From assembly GCA_033816765.1 (NCBI GenBank), contig CM066291.1, positions 5,890,001-5,954,000 of the forward strand: a DNA stretch of 64,000 nt. The letters run 5' to 3'. Shown here one piece after another: positions 45,817-57,614 of the stretch. The DNA comes from Nothopassalora personata. Lineage: Eukaryota; Ascomycota; Dothideomycetes; Mycosphaerellales; Mycosphaerellaceae. The number at the start of each line of letters is the position of its first letter. Positions within the stretch are counted from its first letter, which is position 1. Under the pieces are notes generated by a model. It made no database searches. It had not been told where the DNA came from and saw nothing but the letters and a program-made list of their open reading frames with translations. The translations under genes were made by a program, and so were the position numbers.

Positions 45817-48190
45817 ATCTAAAGTAGACTAGGCTAATAGCGACTAACTAACCCCCCGCGTAGCTCCTCTTAGTACTATCCGAGATACTATATAACTAGC
45901 TTAACTCGGTCGCTAAGGAGAAACATAATCTTACCGAAGAGGCTAAGCGCCTTATTAAGACTATCCGCTAGATAGAGCGATCGCTAGATGACACGAGACT
46001 AAAGGATGACTACGAATCCGACCCGGAGGGCCTTAAGATTACATTTCCGCTTCTTAACTGTATCGAGCGCCTTAAGTAGAAATATTATACGGTCGCTAAG
46101 CTCTATCGCGAGCGCTTCGAGTAGGTTAAGAAGCTAGTCGAAGCCCTCGAATTATACGCATCCTACCTAGAGCTATCTTTTATTAAGATTAAGCTACTAC
46201 CTAAGAATAGCGATGTCGCGCCTAACTTCGACATGTCCGCTACGTACGTCGTAAAGCTAGATAACGAGTTTACGAGAGTGTATAACGAATATAACTAACG
46301 AGTTACGATAGTCGCGTAGATAGCCGAGACTATCGTTAACCTATAGTCGGAGCTAGGCATACTATAGGCGTAGGTCGATAGCTAGATTATGTAGAACTAG
46401 CGCGAGTCCCTAGAGCAGTTAGGTCTACATTAGGACGATCTTAAGCGGCTATTAGCTAGACGCGATAAGCTTATAGTAGAGAAATAATAGCGCGAGAGGA
46501 AGCTTAAGGAGCTAAGGGCGATAGTCGAAGGACTATAGGATCGATTAGGCGTCGAGGAGCGTGAGCAAAAGTAGTTTCTAGCTAATAACCGTAGCTATAG
46601 ACTCCGCTAGATTAACGAGTTCGAGGACGAGCTAGGACGTCTAAACGAGCTTAAGCGGTAGAATCTACATATTATCGTTAAAGACGCTCGAGTAAAACTA
46701 TAGTAGCTCTAGGACACCCTTTACTTCTCGGAGGAGGAGATGCTCGACTTTACTCCGGCTTTCTTAGACGTCTACTCGGATGCGCTACTATCCGCGCACG
46801 AATAAAGGATCGTACGTCTTAAGGCGTTAAAGGAACAGCGGATACCGATACTTGTAGCTATTAAGCGACATAGGAGCCTAATCTAGGACCGAGAGGATCT
46901 TAAGAAGAGTAGCTAAGACGCCTTAAGGCTAATATCTAAGGGTACGCTTAAGGGCGAGAAGCGCGATCCTAGTAAGCTACTTCGTAAGGAGAAAATGCGT
47001 AAGCGTATTATAAAAGAGCTGCCTAAGGTCGAAGCTAATCTCCGCCGGACGCTAGAGTCGTAGGAAGAGGAATATAGTCGGCCTTTCTATATATACGGCT
47101 AGCGATACCTAGACGAGCTTAACGCTACCTAATCTAAGGCGCTACCGCTACGAAGCAAGACTCTAAATGCTCTATCTAGTACTCGAGACGTACTAAAGAG
47201 TACTAGTAGGGACAAGGTAGCGCTATCGTAAAGTAGAAGTGCTAGTACGATACGAGGAGCCCTACTACTACGTAGTAAGACTCCTACGGCTACCATTAGT
47301 CGTAGTGTATTAGGTAGCTCTACGATAGGAGCCTTAACGCTCGGCGCGTCCTTTATAGGACCTTCGAAGACTAGTCTATCGAAGATTCCGGGCGCATTAG
47401 GGTCGCGACTACTAATAAGTATACTCCGAGATAGCAAGAATTTGCCCGAGCGCTAACTATAGGGTAGGAATAGCCCTAACGAGTAACAATTAGAGCCTAA
47501 TCTCAGGGGTACAATTCGCGGTTATCTAGGTAACATAGGACTACTACGGGCACCTCCGCTAAAGATGTAAGACCTTTTCATTCTACCTATACTAACCCCG
47601 GTTAATAGTAATAAGGAGAATAGCCTTAATCTCGAGTATAGTAATAGCGTCATTCGACATATATAGCCGGACGATCCGTATAATAACGGTAGTAGATACC
47701 GCCGGAACGACTAGTACTCGAGCATATACTCTATATCGAGCTACGCTTCGTCGAACTGCTCTAGCTACTCTTTAGCATCTTCCTAGGCTTTACGACCTAT
47801 ACGCCGGACGGACTACCTAATAGCACCTACATTCTCCCGAGCGATATCGAACACGTCCTCGGTTATGTCTAGTTCCTAAGCTAGCGGAAGCGAGAATTAG
47901 GAGACTTATATAGATAACTCCGACGCCGATAAAGATGTTACTACTAATTTATACTATACCTAAGTTAAAGCATCGTAACAACGCATAGTAGCCTAGTATA
48001 AGCGACCCGGTACCGCGTTAGGCCTAGTCGGAGCTATAAAGAAGGTCCGCGAGCGACCCGTCGTTTAAGAAAGTAATTAGGTCGAAGGGAGCGAGGCCGG
48101 CTAGACCGATAACGGGGAGGTCGGTAAGACGTCTTAAGACCTACTTTTCCCGCGCCGCGAGAAGACTCGAACGAGTAATTAAAGAACTTA
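45610..48190 (+). pseudogene. ase1: Ase1/MAP65/PRC1 microtubule-bundling protein, RIPped copy
   Basis: Plus frame in family order: VTTIIDRLHAFFDEI with SVPSYKRDSRKSEVY (45620-45705, the first Ase1 helix); a CTA repeat where an intron may have been; LTEEAKRLIKTIR and IERSLDDTRLKDDYE (45925-46015); LKITFPLLNCIERLK; YRERFExVKKLVEALE; TYVVKLDNEFTRVYNEYN (46240-46300); RRDKLIVEK; RERKLKELRAIVEGL and DRLGVEE; INEFEDELGRLNELKR (46610-46655); then TLYFSEEEMLDFTPAFLDVYSDALLSAHE (46715-46800), the highly conserved spectrin-type microtubule-binding part; then EKRDPSKLLRKEKMRKRI and a basic, Ser-rich tail. Ase1 crosslinks antiparallel spindle-midzone microtubules and is normally single-copy. Stops sit at former Gln/Trp codons, so this is an extra, dead copy. 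Confidence 0.85.
45726..45816. repeat. CTA trinucleotide microsatellite, about 30 units
   Basis: A near-perfect run of CTA (TAG on the other strand) for about 91 bp inside the Ase1 relic between its first helix and the next coding block. Its CpA-free composition makes it invisible to RIP. It could itself be a RIPped CAG/CCA-type run or an intron repeat. Confidence 0.95.
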
Positions 48191-48355
48191 GACATAGTAC
48201 TTACCTAGCTACGGACTTTATTATAACGAGCTAGTAATAGACTACCCTTTTTTATATACTAGGGCGTTTTATAAGTAGATATACTAGGTAAGAATAGGCG
48301 GCGACGTCGGCGTTAGTAGGATCGCGTGCTAAAAATAGTTCTTAATAAACGAACG

Positions 48356-48603
48356 TGTTAAGTTAAGACCTTATAGGATACGTAGTTAGTAGCGGAGTAG
48401 AGTAAGAGATTAATCTTTAACTAGCTAATAGCTACAGGGTATGCAGCAATATATTAGGAACTAAATGCGTTTATTATGTTAGATGTCTATCTAAGCTAAA
48501 GGGGAGAGAAGGTGTCTTCCGATAAGCTAAGTTATCGTAGATGCCTTAGGCTATTAGATTATAACCTAACTATTAGCTCCCCTTAAGATGCTATATCTTA
48601 ACA
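48356..48603 (-). repeat. 3' LTR of the complete copia element
   Basis: 248 bp, TGTTAAGTTAAGACC to ATCTTAACA. It differs from the right LTR at roughly 15 positions, which I read as all transitions of RIP type (CA/TA, TG/TA), with most changes in this copy. Confidence 0.95.
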
Positions 48604-48699
48604 CTCCTACTTATCTTACATAGGAGGTTATAGTCTACTCTTCTCCTATTAGTAGTATTTAGACCTCTATAATAGGTTGAGCTAGCTTATAAACCTCTA

Positions 48700-50300
48700 G
48701 AAGTGTGGACTAGTCTTTAGCTTTATCAACCTATCTATAACTATCTTAGATGTTAGGGTGTACTTAATAGTAATAAGCCTTCTCTACTAAAGTTTCCTAA
48801 CAGCATTGTAGGCAATGTTAATGTGCTTTAACTTATTATAAACATGTGCATCCCTTACTAGGGTAAGGGCAGCTTAGTTGTTACCTCTTAATTAGACTAG
48901 TCTTAAGCTTAATATAGTCTCCTAGTTTCTAGTAATCCTTAGTTAATAGGAACAGTCTCCTACTAACTCTAGACAGTCTATCTCCCTTAGTAGTGAAGCT
49001 AGGAATTGGGATTACTTTACATATGCATTCATAGCTATGTATTTAGCTTCTATTATAGATGTTGCTATAGACTTTTGCTTCTTACTTATCTAGGAGACTA
49101 GTGCCCTATAGAGGAAGAAGACATACCTAAGGATAGAGACTCTATCTACTTTGTCTATTGTATAATTAGAGTTATAGTATCTAACTAGGCATCCTTCTCT
49201 ATGCCTAGAGAAGACAAGGCTAAGATTAGGATATAACCTTAGATATCTTGTAATCTTCTTTAAAGCCTTTATGTAGTGGGTAGATAGGTCACTTATAAAT
49301 AAGCTTATCCTTCCTAGGGTAAAAGCAATGTCTAGCCTTGTAATTGTTACTAGCTACATCTATGTACTATTAATACTCTAGTACTCTGCCTTGTTACACC
49401 TCTTATCTATGTGGCTTAAAGGTTTAAGAGCCTTATAGCTGTCTATAGGTAAGTGTGTAGGTACTGCCTTCTTATAGTTTATCCCTATCTTAGTAAGGTT
49501 GTCCCTAATAAAGTGTCCCTAGTTAAGTTTTAGGATTCCTCTCCTCCTGTCCCTTATAACTCTTATACTAAGGATCTTTTTAGGTTTACTAAGATCTTTA
49601 ATCTTAAAGACTTTACTAAGTTCTCTTTTAAACTAGAGAACATCTATTAACTTTAGTGTAGCAATTAGAATGTTATCCACATGTGTAAGAATTATAATCT
49701 CTTTTTCCTTATGAATAAGTAGGCATAGATCTACCTCTAACTATGTAAATCCAATCTCTCTAAGCTTTAACATATAGAGTTAATTCTAATCTCTAGCTGC
49801 TTGCTTAAGTCTATACAAGCTTTTAAGGATCTTGAACACTATGTTTAGTAGAAGCTTAACTCCTAGTAGTAGTAACATAAAGATGTCTTTATAGAGGGTG
49901 CTTTCTATAAACGTATTGTTTACATCCACTTAGTAAAGATGGAGATCCTTCTTACACAAAATAGCTATAAACACCCTAAGGGTGTCCTATCTAACTATAG
50001 GCGCAAATGTCTCTATAAAGTTAACACTAAACTTCTATAAAAAGCCCCTTATAACTAGCCTAGCCTTGAACTTTTTAATGGCTCTACTAATGCTTCTTTT
50101 AACATTAAAGATCTATCTTAACGTAACTAAGTTTGCTCCTTTTAGTAGAACAGCATTCTCCTAGGTGTTATTACTCTATAGAGCATCTAGCTCCTTCTAG
50201 ATTGCTTCCTTCTAAAGGTGTCCCTATTTCTTGTTATTTATAGCATCCTTATAGGACTTTGGAATTAGGATCTCTTACTTATATACAATAACTTCTACAG
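48700..50300 (-). pseudogene. copia reverse transcriptase and RNase H relic
   Basis: The catalytic box of copia RT (L-Y-V-D-D-I-L-I) appears at about 49660-49700 on the minus strand as IIILTHVDNILIATL. About 200 codons later, at 49005-49095, comes SKKQKSIATSIIEAKYIAMN, the copia RNase H signature (S-x-K-Q-x-x-V-A-x-S-x-x-E-A-E-Y-x-A). The upstream RT fingers lie near 50200-49800. Confidence 0.85.
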
Positions 50301-50749
50301 TTGCTATAAAGGCTATCTCCTTAACTTCTTCTAGGAATTTACTATCCTATAGTACTAAATTATCTACTAATTGCATAGCTGTAAAGAAAGCTTAGTAGTA
50401 AGTAGTAAGGTTCTCTAAGAGGTCTATTGCTTCTCCCACTTTAGTAGCTAGTTTAGGTATAGGGACTATAGATCTTAGGGCTTTCTGTTTCCATTTATAG
50501 CCCTTAACATCATAGTTAGCCCTCCTCTTACTAAGGGATGATCTAAGAGTAGTTACTTGTGTCCTAGTGACATTCTTTTCCTAGAGATCTAGTAAGCTTA
50601 TCTTAATTAGCTTATCGATTTTCTAAGATTCCCCTACATTCTTTAGAGGCTAGGGAAGTTGCATAAATAGCTTTCTTAGCTAGGCTGTTACTAGGCTGCT
50701 CTACTGAATAATTAAATAGTGAATAGGTTGCTCTAAGGATATGTCCTTC

Positions 50750-52200
50750 CTTAGCCTCCCTAAGGGTCTCCTAGCTAGTGCATTACTTAATAGATTCAAT
50801 TTTATAACATTGAGATCTATATTACCTCTAGGTTAGTCCTTAAAGAAGTCTACATATATGTGTTGTTTAATAGCTTTTATGTCTAGTTCCTAAAAGAGCT
50901 AGGCCTTAGCTATGTTTTTAACGTATCTAACAAACACTACTTCTTTGCCTCTATTTATTAGTTTATTACTTCTTACCTATTAAGGCTAGGATCTTGTATC
51001 TATGTAGATAATAGCTTTACATCCCTGAACCTTTAAATAGTTAATAGTTGGCTTAATACTATTAAAGGCTTTATCTAGTGAAACCTTAAACCCATTATAG
51101 TCTAGACTATTTAGTAGTTTGTTCCTTATGTAGGTTTAGGCTTCTAGTACTTTAGGCTAGAATTCAATTGGCATCTTAGCCTCTTTAAGCATTGCCCTTA
51201 TAGAGTCTTCTAAGGTTTATATTAACCTTTTAACTAGTCTATTTTAGAGCGAGTTGTATACCTTAGTATGCTCTAGCCTAATTCCTAAATCCTTCTCCTA
51301 CTGCTTAACTAATGCAATAAGTTCCCTTACATTATTAAGCCTAACTGCTTTTAACTGTACTAATGATTTCCTCTCTGCCTTAATCTTCTAGTTCTAGAGA
51401 GTAACTAGAGCATCTTCTCTTTTCTTAAGAGGACAGGTCTACTTTTTTCTAGAGAAGTTGTTAATAATCTTAAGCTAGTATTTAAACCCTAGCCTTAATG
51501 TTAGCAGTAGACTACATATGTTAATAGATATAAGGGTAAGTCTTTTAGGTCTTCTCTTAGTAACTTTGCCTTTATACTTCTTTATCTTTACTATTAAACA
51601 CACTCTACACTAGTAGAAGCTATCCCTAGGAACAGGAATAGGTTCTTTTAAGTCTATTACCTTATAAAAATTCTAGAGCAAGTTCTTCCTAAAGTGTGCA
51701 AATCTTCTATACTAAAGCTCCTACTGTTTTAGGTTAGTCTCTAATTTAGCAGTTATAAAGGCATTCTCTATTAGTAGTGCACATAATAAGTAATGTACCC
51801 TTTCTTATAGTAGAGGAGAAATCTTATTAATAAATAGAACCCCCCTAAGGAGCCTTGTCTAGACAACAGTTTAGCTAGAGGGGGATATAAGAGAAAATAA
51901 AGGAGGTTAGACACTAAACTGCTTGCTAAACTAGTTCTAAGAAACTAGGTTCACCCCTAGCTTAGGTATAAGTAGAACATCTTCTAAAACAACTTTCCTA
52001 CTAGATCTCCTACTTATCTCTACAGTCCTAATATAAATGGCTAATAAATGCCTACCTCCTACTTTGATCTATTTCTTCTTTGTTAAGGGAGTTATAGATC
52101 TAAAGAGGCAGTTCTAGTTAGTTATATAGGATAAAGCACAAGAATTAAGTAACTACTCTAATAAGGGGAACTTGCCTTAGACTTCTATAGTTAAGTGAGC
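50750..52200 (-). pseudogene. copia protease and integrase region
   Basis: Located between the gag knuckle and RT. I can follow coding-like sequence with Lys/Leu-rich blocks and the pre-integrase region near 51700, but the catalytic residues of protease and integrase are hard to assign because of decay. The call is from order in the element. Confidence 0.5.
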
Positions 52201-52249
52201 TACTTTATTATACTCATTATTATTAGACATTGTCTTCTAGGATAAGTTG

Positions 52250-53275
52250 CATAAGTTAGGTAGCTCTTAGGTAGAGAAACCTTTCCTAGTCTTCCTTGTT
52301 TTAGAGGAAGGAGACTAGGCCTAGTTCTTCTAGAGTAACAGTATATTAGAGCTGAGTGTCTTTACTATTTTCTTAAGTTCCTCTATAGAGGACTTCTCTC
52401 TTAGTGTTCTTCTTAAAGATAGTAGTAGAGATCTTCTCTTCTTAATATATGTTACATTCTAGGAGGATAGTGCTTAGGAATAAAATCTAAGGACCTTCTT
52501 TGCCTTAGAGAGACTAGGGCAGTCCTTAATAAGATGGTCCTTCTTATAGAGAAGGTAGGAAAGTAATCTTACCTAACCTAAGGGCCTAACCTAGGTAGCT
52601 GCTATACTATACTTAGCCTTAGAGGGATTTAATCTAGCCTCTTAAGCCTTAAGGATCTTTAAGGTCCTTTTATAATCTATCTTTAGCTAAGCTATAATAG
52701 TATCCCTAGCTACATAGTAGTTAGGTAGTAGTAAGCTTAAAAGCTAGGTTATTCTTACATTAGCTTTCCTATAGTACTGGCCCTCTAGGTTAACATTAGC
52801 AATCCTCCTTCTAAGAGACACTAGGTGTGCCTATGCAGATCTAATAGTAAACTCTTCACTTATCTTAAAGTTTATAAACTGTTTTATAAGCTTATGTGCA
52901 TAGGTTAGTAACACCTAGCTATACTTGTTCTAGAGATGCACCTATATCTTAGTAGCTTTTCTAGATTCGTAAGAGCCCTTAAGCTCAAATTCATCTTCTT
53001 CTATAATCCTACTTAGGATACTAAAGCTATAAGCTGCATTTTGTTTTGTCTATGTTAGTGCATTAAGAATCTCTTTAATCTTTCTTCCTAGAGTTTTAGG
53101 TTCTTACCCTTAATGTTATTAAATAACACTTCTAACAGGTTATCAATTGCAAAGAATGCTAACTAGCTCTCTATCTTATATCTCTAAAGGTTAAACTATC
53201 TCTTCTAGTTGTCTCTCCTAAGAATTGGGATTTTAGTTCCCTTCTCTTCTCCTTTCTCTTAGTGTAAATCCATAA
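52250..53275 (-). pseudogene. copia gag relic with zinc knuckle
   Basis: Starts at about 53272 (MDLH). A helical gag body follows, with the C-terminal knuckle at about 52500-52560, reading YLLYKKDHLIKDCPSLSKAK, the remains of C-x2-C-x4-H-x4-C in which Cys codons TGT/TGC became TAT. Stops as elsewhere. Confidence 0.7.
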
Positions 53276-53704
53276 TAAATTAAATGTAATAAAACAAGGT
53301 GTATATGCTTTAAAGTCGTGGCTTAGGTCCTACTAAGGCTTTTAGTGTAGAATAGTAAGGTTCGTAGGTGTAGATACTAAGGCCTACTTAGTAGGGTAAA
53401 GAAAGAGCGGTGTAGTCTCGGAGCTAGGACATAGGTCTATCTCTCCTAGTAGAGTTCTAAATAACTTACTTAAAGTCCTTCTTAATAGTATCTCGATGCA
53501 GTTCTGCCTATAGAGTGTCTTCAAGGTATTAGCTTATAGTAAGCCGTATAGAGTCCTTTTCTAGATTACCTATTACTTAGTATTAAACCAAGCTCCTTAA
53601 TAGGATAGATGGGGTAGACTTCTGCTTCCTAGATGTTTTCTGCTATAATAGTAAGGGATACAAGTAACCTATACTAATATAGGTTACTCTTACTCCTATA
53701 TAAA

Positions 53705-53719
53705 CCCGGGCTTATAACC
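53705..53719 (-). other. Primer-binding site (internal initiator tRNA-Met type), RIPped
   Basis: The minus strand reads GGTTATAAGCCCGGG directly inside the LTR; compared with the site at 2756-2773 one G is now A (TGA to TAA). Confidence 0.6.
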
Positions 53720-53967
53720 TGTTAAGTTAAGACCTTATAGGATACGTAGTTAGTAGCGGAGTGGAGTAAGAGATCAATCTTTAACTGGCTAACAGCTATA
53801 GGGTATGTAGCAATATATTAGGAACTAAATGCGTTCATTGTGTTAGATGTCTATCTAAGCTAAAGGGGAGAGAAGGTGTCTTCCGATAAGCTAAGTCATC
53901 GTAGATGCCTTAGGCTATTAGATCACAACCTAACTGTTAGCTCCCCTTAAGATGCTACATCTTAATA
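53720..53967 (-). repeat. 5' LTR of the complete copia element
   Basis: 248 bp, TGTTAAG to CTTAATA (terminal CA changed to TA by RIP). Followed by GAACG, the target duplication. Confidence 0.95.
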
Positions 53968-54639
53968 GAACGCGACTTTCTTTAGGTTTTAACGGCCCGG
54001 CCTACTACTACTACTACTAGTAGATAATTGTCGTAAGCTAACGTGTAGTTAAGACGGGGTGAGCTAGACGGAACTTATATAATAAATACTTTATAAGTAG
54101 ATGAAATTTAAACAAGTTTCTTCCTTAGCTCTTAATAATTCTCGTTTTTACGAAAATGTAGTCCGCGAAAGCCGTTCGAAGATACTATGTATATATTGTA
54201 TTATTGCCCCGCCGTACACTATATAGACTGCTACATAGAGCGCTATAACAAGCACATCCCTATGCTTATACGACTTCCGGTAGAGAGACGTCGTAAAATT
54301 ATATACCTTCCCTCTATATTTCTCCGAATTTCCCCTACCGCCCTAGATAATACATGCCCCTCCATGTACTACATAACGCTTAGAACGCTCTCGACATTAT
54401 GTAGTTCTAATAGCCCTCCCTCCCTAGCTCTTACCCCTTATCTATCATCCTCCTGCCTAACTCTCCTATACCTCCTACTCCCGCCCTAACTACTAGCTCT
54501 ATTCCCCTCTCCCTTTGCCCGCTTTATAACACTATTAATCTATCCCCCTACACCTTTACCCTCGTCCCTATCTTTCGAGAGTAGCGGCTTTCTATCCTAG
54601 ATTACTATATCTAGAGGTTAAAGGTCTATGTCTAGGATG
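53968..54639. other. No gene identified; C/T-rich 3' flank of the transporter relic
   Basis: A 100-codon open frame at 54187-54489 (+) is low-complexity (Leu/Ser/Pro/Tyr) with no motif. CTA repeats at 54001-54020. C-rich blocks at 54400-54560 could be a former downstream region. Confidence 0.4.
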
Positions 54640-56720
54640 TTAGCATCTTACTACGCTTTACGGTCGCCGCCGTTAAGGCGGAAGGAGGGGACGGGGGAGC
54701 GAGCTCCTTCGCTAAAGATAGATTCGGCTTCGGCGAGAGTCTCGGGGGTTGGGGCGATAGTTGTAGCGTCGCCGAAGATAGAGTTTATGTCTTCGAGGCG
54801 GATATTAGCGGTTTCGGGGTAGATGAACTAGACTAGGAGGGGTAGGTGTTAGTTAGGGATGCGGTAAAGGAGAGGGAAGGGATACGAGGGTACTACTTAC
54901 TAACGACGAAACTAACGGCGTAGAAGAAGGCGTAGAGTAGGTAGAGGCGCTACTTAATCGCTTCTTATAGGATTGGGGTTATTTCTCCGACTAGCTAGTT
55001 AAAGGCCTAGTTCGTAGCGGTAGATAGACTTGTGCCCTTTACTCGAATCGTTAGTAGTAGGATTTCTAGTAGGTACAACTATAGAATTGGTCCCTAGGAG
55101 TATCCGAACGCTACGTTATAGATTATAACAAATATAACCACGGCTATCGGTGTCTAATGTATGTTAATGTAGATAAAGTAAGAGATAGCGGATAGCGAGA
55201 AGACTATTATTAGTGCACCTAAGAGTAAAATAAAGCGTCGTCCCTAGCTATCGACGATGTACTAGGGTAGGATAGTTAATAGGAGGTAAGTAATGCTATT
55301 AATGCTAGTTATTAAAATTGTATCGCGACTAACCTAGTAAGCTTATTCGAAGACTAGTAGTACGTAGTAAGATATCACGTTAATACCGTTTAGCTATACT
55401 AGAGCCTACGCGGACATAGTAATAAACACGCGCTTATAGTACCGCTTAAACATATCCGCGTATAAGCGCTCGCCTTCTTACCGCGCTAGGAGGACGTTTA
55501 TTTTAATCTCGCGGTACTCGTCCTTAGCCTTAGTGTTATGAATGTTACCTTTACCGTAGAGGTTAGTAATAACTATAATCCCCTCCTCGTTATAATTATT
55601 ATCTAGAAGCTATCTCGGCGATTCCATAATTAAGAAACTGCCTACCGTAAGTAGTCCACCTATAACGACTTATAGGAGTAACGGTACGCGCTACGCCTAA
55701 TCGCTATAAATATAGCTGTAGAAATAATCTACCTATATACTGTATATATACCTAAAGATGTTCCCCGAGAACTTAATATACGCTAACTTACCGCGATTAT
55801 ACGGCGGACTAATCTTACTCTAGTACACCGGCACAATCGTACTAAGCGCACCTACTCCTAACCTAGCGATAAATCTGCCTACTATTATTATCGGCATGCC
55901 CGTAGCGAAAGTCTAAATCGCACCTCCTACTACGAAGACTAGCGCGCTATAAAGGATCGTCTTCTTCCTCCTAATTATATCTCTAATCCGTCCTACGTAT
56001 AGACTAGAGATAAAGGCGCCTACTTCTAGGATCGCGACTATAGTACCTATCTCCGCTATAGAAGGCTAGTTAAAGTAGTCCTTAAAGAAAGACCTAGTAA
56101 TAATACCGGACATAACGCCCTAATCGTAACCGAAGAGGAACACTCCTAGGGGTACGAAGATTAATAAGAAGTAGATTAACTTCTTACCGTGTAGGCCGTA
56201 CATACGTAAAGGGCTATCGCCGGGCGCTATAGTTACGGCGAGGAATTTTTGTCCCTAATTTAATAGCCTCCGCGGAGGGCTCGGAACTTCGATGTCTTCC
56301 TTTCTCTTAACTACGCTAGCGTGTCGTCCTCGGCCGTATCCGTATCCGTCCCGCCCTTTCTCGTTATAGTTCGAATAGCTCGCGTACCGCACGCGTTAAC
56401 TCTGTCTATTTAGTCCTCTCCTCTCGCCCCTAGCTTTAAGGTAATCCTACCGTAGTCTCGCTATAAGGGGGTCCTCCTTATCCGTAAGCTAATCTACTAG
56501 ATCGCCCGTATCGCTCTAAAGCGAAAAGTCACTCCCCTCCTCGCTAACTGTATTAAACGAGTCTAACCTCCGGCCCGCTACCCGTCTATACTCTTTCTCC
56601 TCGCCCTCGTCGCTACTACTCCGTCTCCTACTACTAGCGGAGCTAAGGGTGTATAGGGGAATGTTAGTAGACTTCCTAGCACTAGTAGCGGTATTAAACG
56701 GAATTTTAAATGGGGCACGA
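54640..56720 (-). pseudogene. MFS sugar transporter, RIPped copy
   Basis: Minus frame: an N-terminal cytosolic extension to about 56720 (SDTGDLVDWLTDKEDPLIAR), the first TM region at about 56215-56130 (YFLLIFVPLGVFLFGYD followed by a stop, then GVMSGII), IVAILEVGAFISSLYVGRIRD (family 'G-R-x-x-D-x-x-G-R-R' loop), GRFIARLGVGALSTIVPVY (about 55890-55835), MESPR (about 55620), LNGINVISYYVLLVFE (TM7 region, 'N-x-I-N-x-Y-x-P'), and the C-terminal YPETANIRLEDINSIFGD (about 54825-54770). These are the signatures of the fungal sugar-porter family. Most stops are TAG at Trp/Gln. The 64-codon frame at 54628-54822 (+) is an antisense shadow. Confidence 0.85.
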
Positions 56721-57614
56721 GGGCTAGCTTAGAGCAGCCCTAAGACTCTAGTAGCGGGTAGAGGGAGAAAGTATAAATTGAATAAAGGGGTTCGAGGAAT
56801 ACTATACGTATGCTCCGCTGTCTCTAGCGTATACGAGGTACTGTACCCTTGTCGTTAAGTGTCTATAAGGCCGGCGCCCGGTGCTAAGCGATACGCGTAC
56901 GTTAAGACCTACGCGGTACGTAATAGTGTCGGAGGGTTAGTAGGTAGGTACTTCTATGCGGCGAGATTAGCGGTCGATAAGTCTAATAGGTATATACTAT
57001 GTAGTAAGTAGTATATACTATACTTCGAGATAAGCTTATTAATAATGATTCTATATTCTATCCGTATATACACATACTCCTACTAACGACGCCCGTCTCC
57101 GTCGGTAGGACGCTACTACGGAGCGCGAGTCGAGGCTCCTTATGAAATTTAGCGAGAGTCGTTAATAGAGTCTTCTACCTCGACTCCCTTACGTGTACTA
57201 CCCCGATTATTCGTTAACCTACATCGGTAGATCTAAGGCCTTAGTTAGAACACCCTTACTAGCTACTCTATAAAATACAGTTATTACCTTTATACATAGA
57301 GACAGTAGTCGCCTATATTATAGGCTTACACGTTACGTATACTCTACCTACATATAGGCACACATGTAGGCGAACGCGGACGTAGGCACGAAGTTACTAA
57401 CACGCGTATACTACGTTATCTATCTACTGCTATGCTCTAGCTATTCGTCCTACGGCTTATTATCCTATAGCGAGGCATAGTAATTACACTCCCCGTCTAC
57501 GAACTGCTCCTAGTCCCTCCTAACCCTAGTAGGAAACTCCTTAGAAGACAAGCGGCGTCGTCTCCGGGCCCCGCCGGTAAAAGAGATAAGCTAATATCCT
57601 AAAACATCGGCCTC
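56721..57614. other. No gene seen
   Basis: RIPped, fairly CpG-rich spacer. GTATATACTA repeats at 56990-57020. No coherent frame on either strand that I could follow. Confidence 0.4.

Larger units (their letters stand above)
48356..53967 (-). mobile_element. Complete copia (Ty1-type) retrotransposon with LTRs and target duplication
   Basis: 5,612 bp with 248-bp LTRs (48356-48603, 53720-53967), TGTTAAG/CTTAACA termini and a 5-bp target duplication GAACG at 48351-48355 and 53968-53972. Minus strand order: gag, protease, integrase, RT, RNase H. The primer site GGTTATAAGCCCGGG beside the right LTR is the RIPped form of the internal initiator-tRNA site seen at 2756-2773. It is interrupted by many stops, so it is immobile. 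It sits between the Ase1 and transporter relics. Confidence 0.95.

Noticed and set aside
54628..54822. 64-codon open frame on the plus strand
   Set aside because: Lies antisense to the C-terminus of the sugar-transporter relic, whose minus-strand frame carries the family signature.
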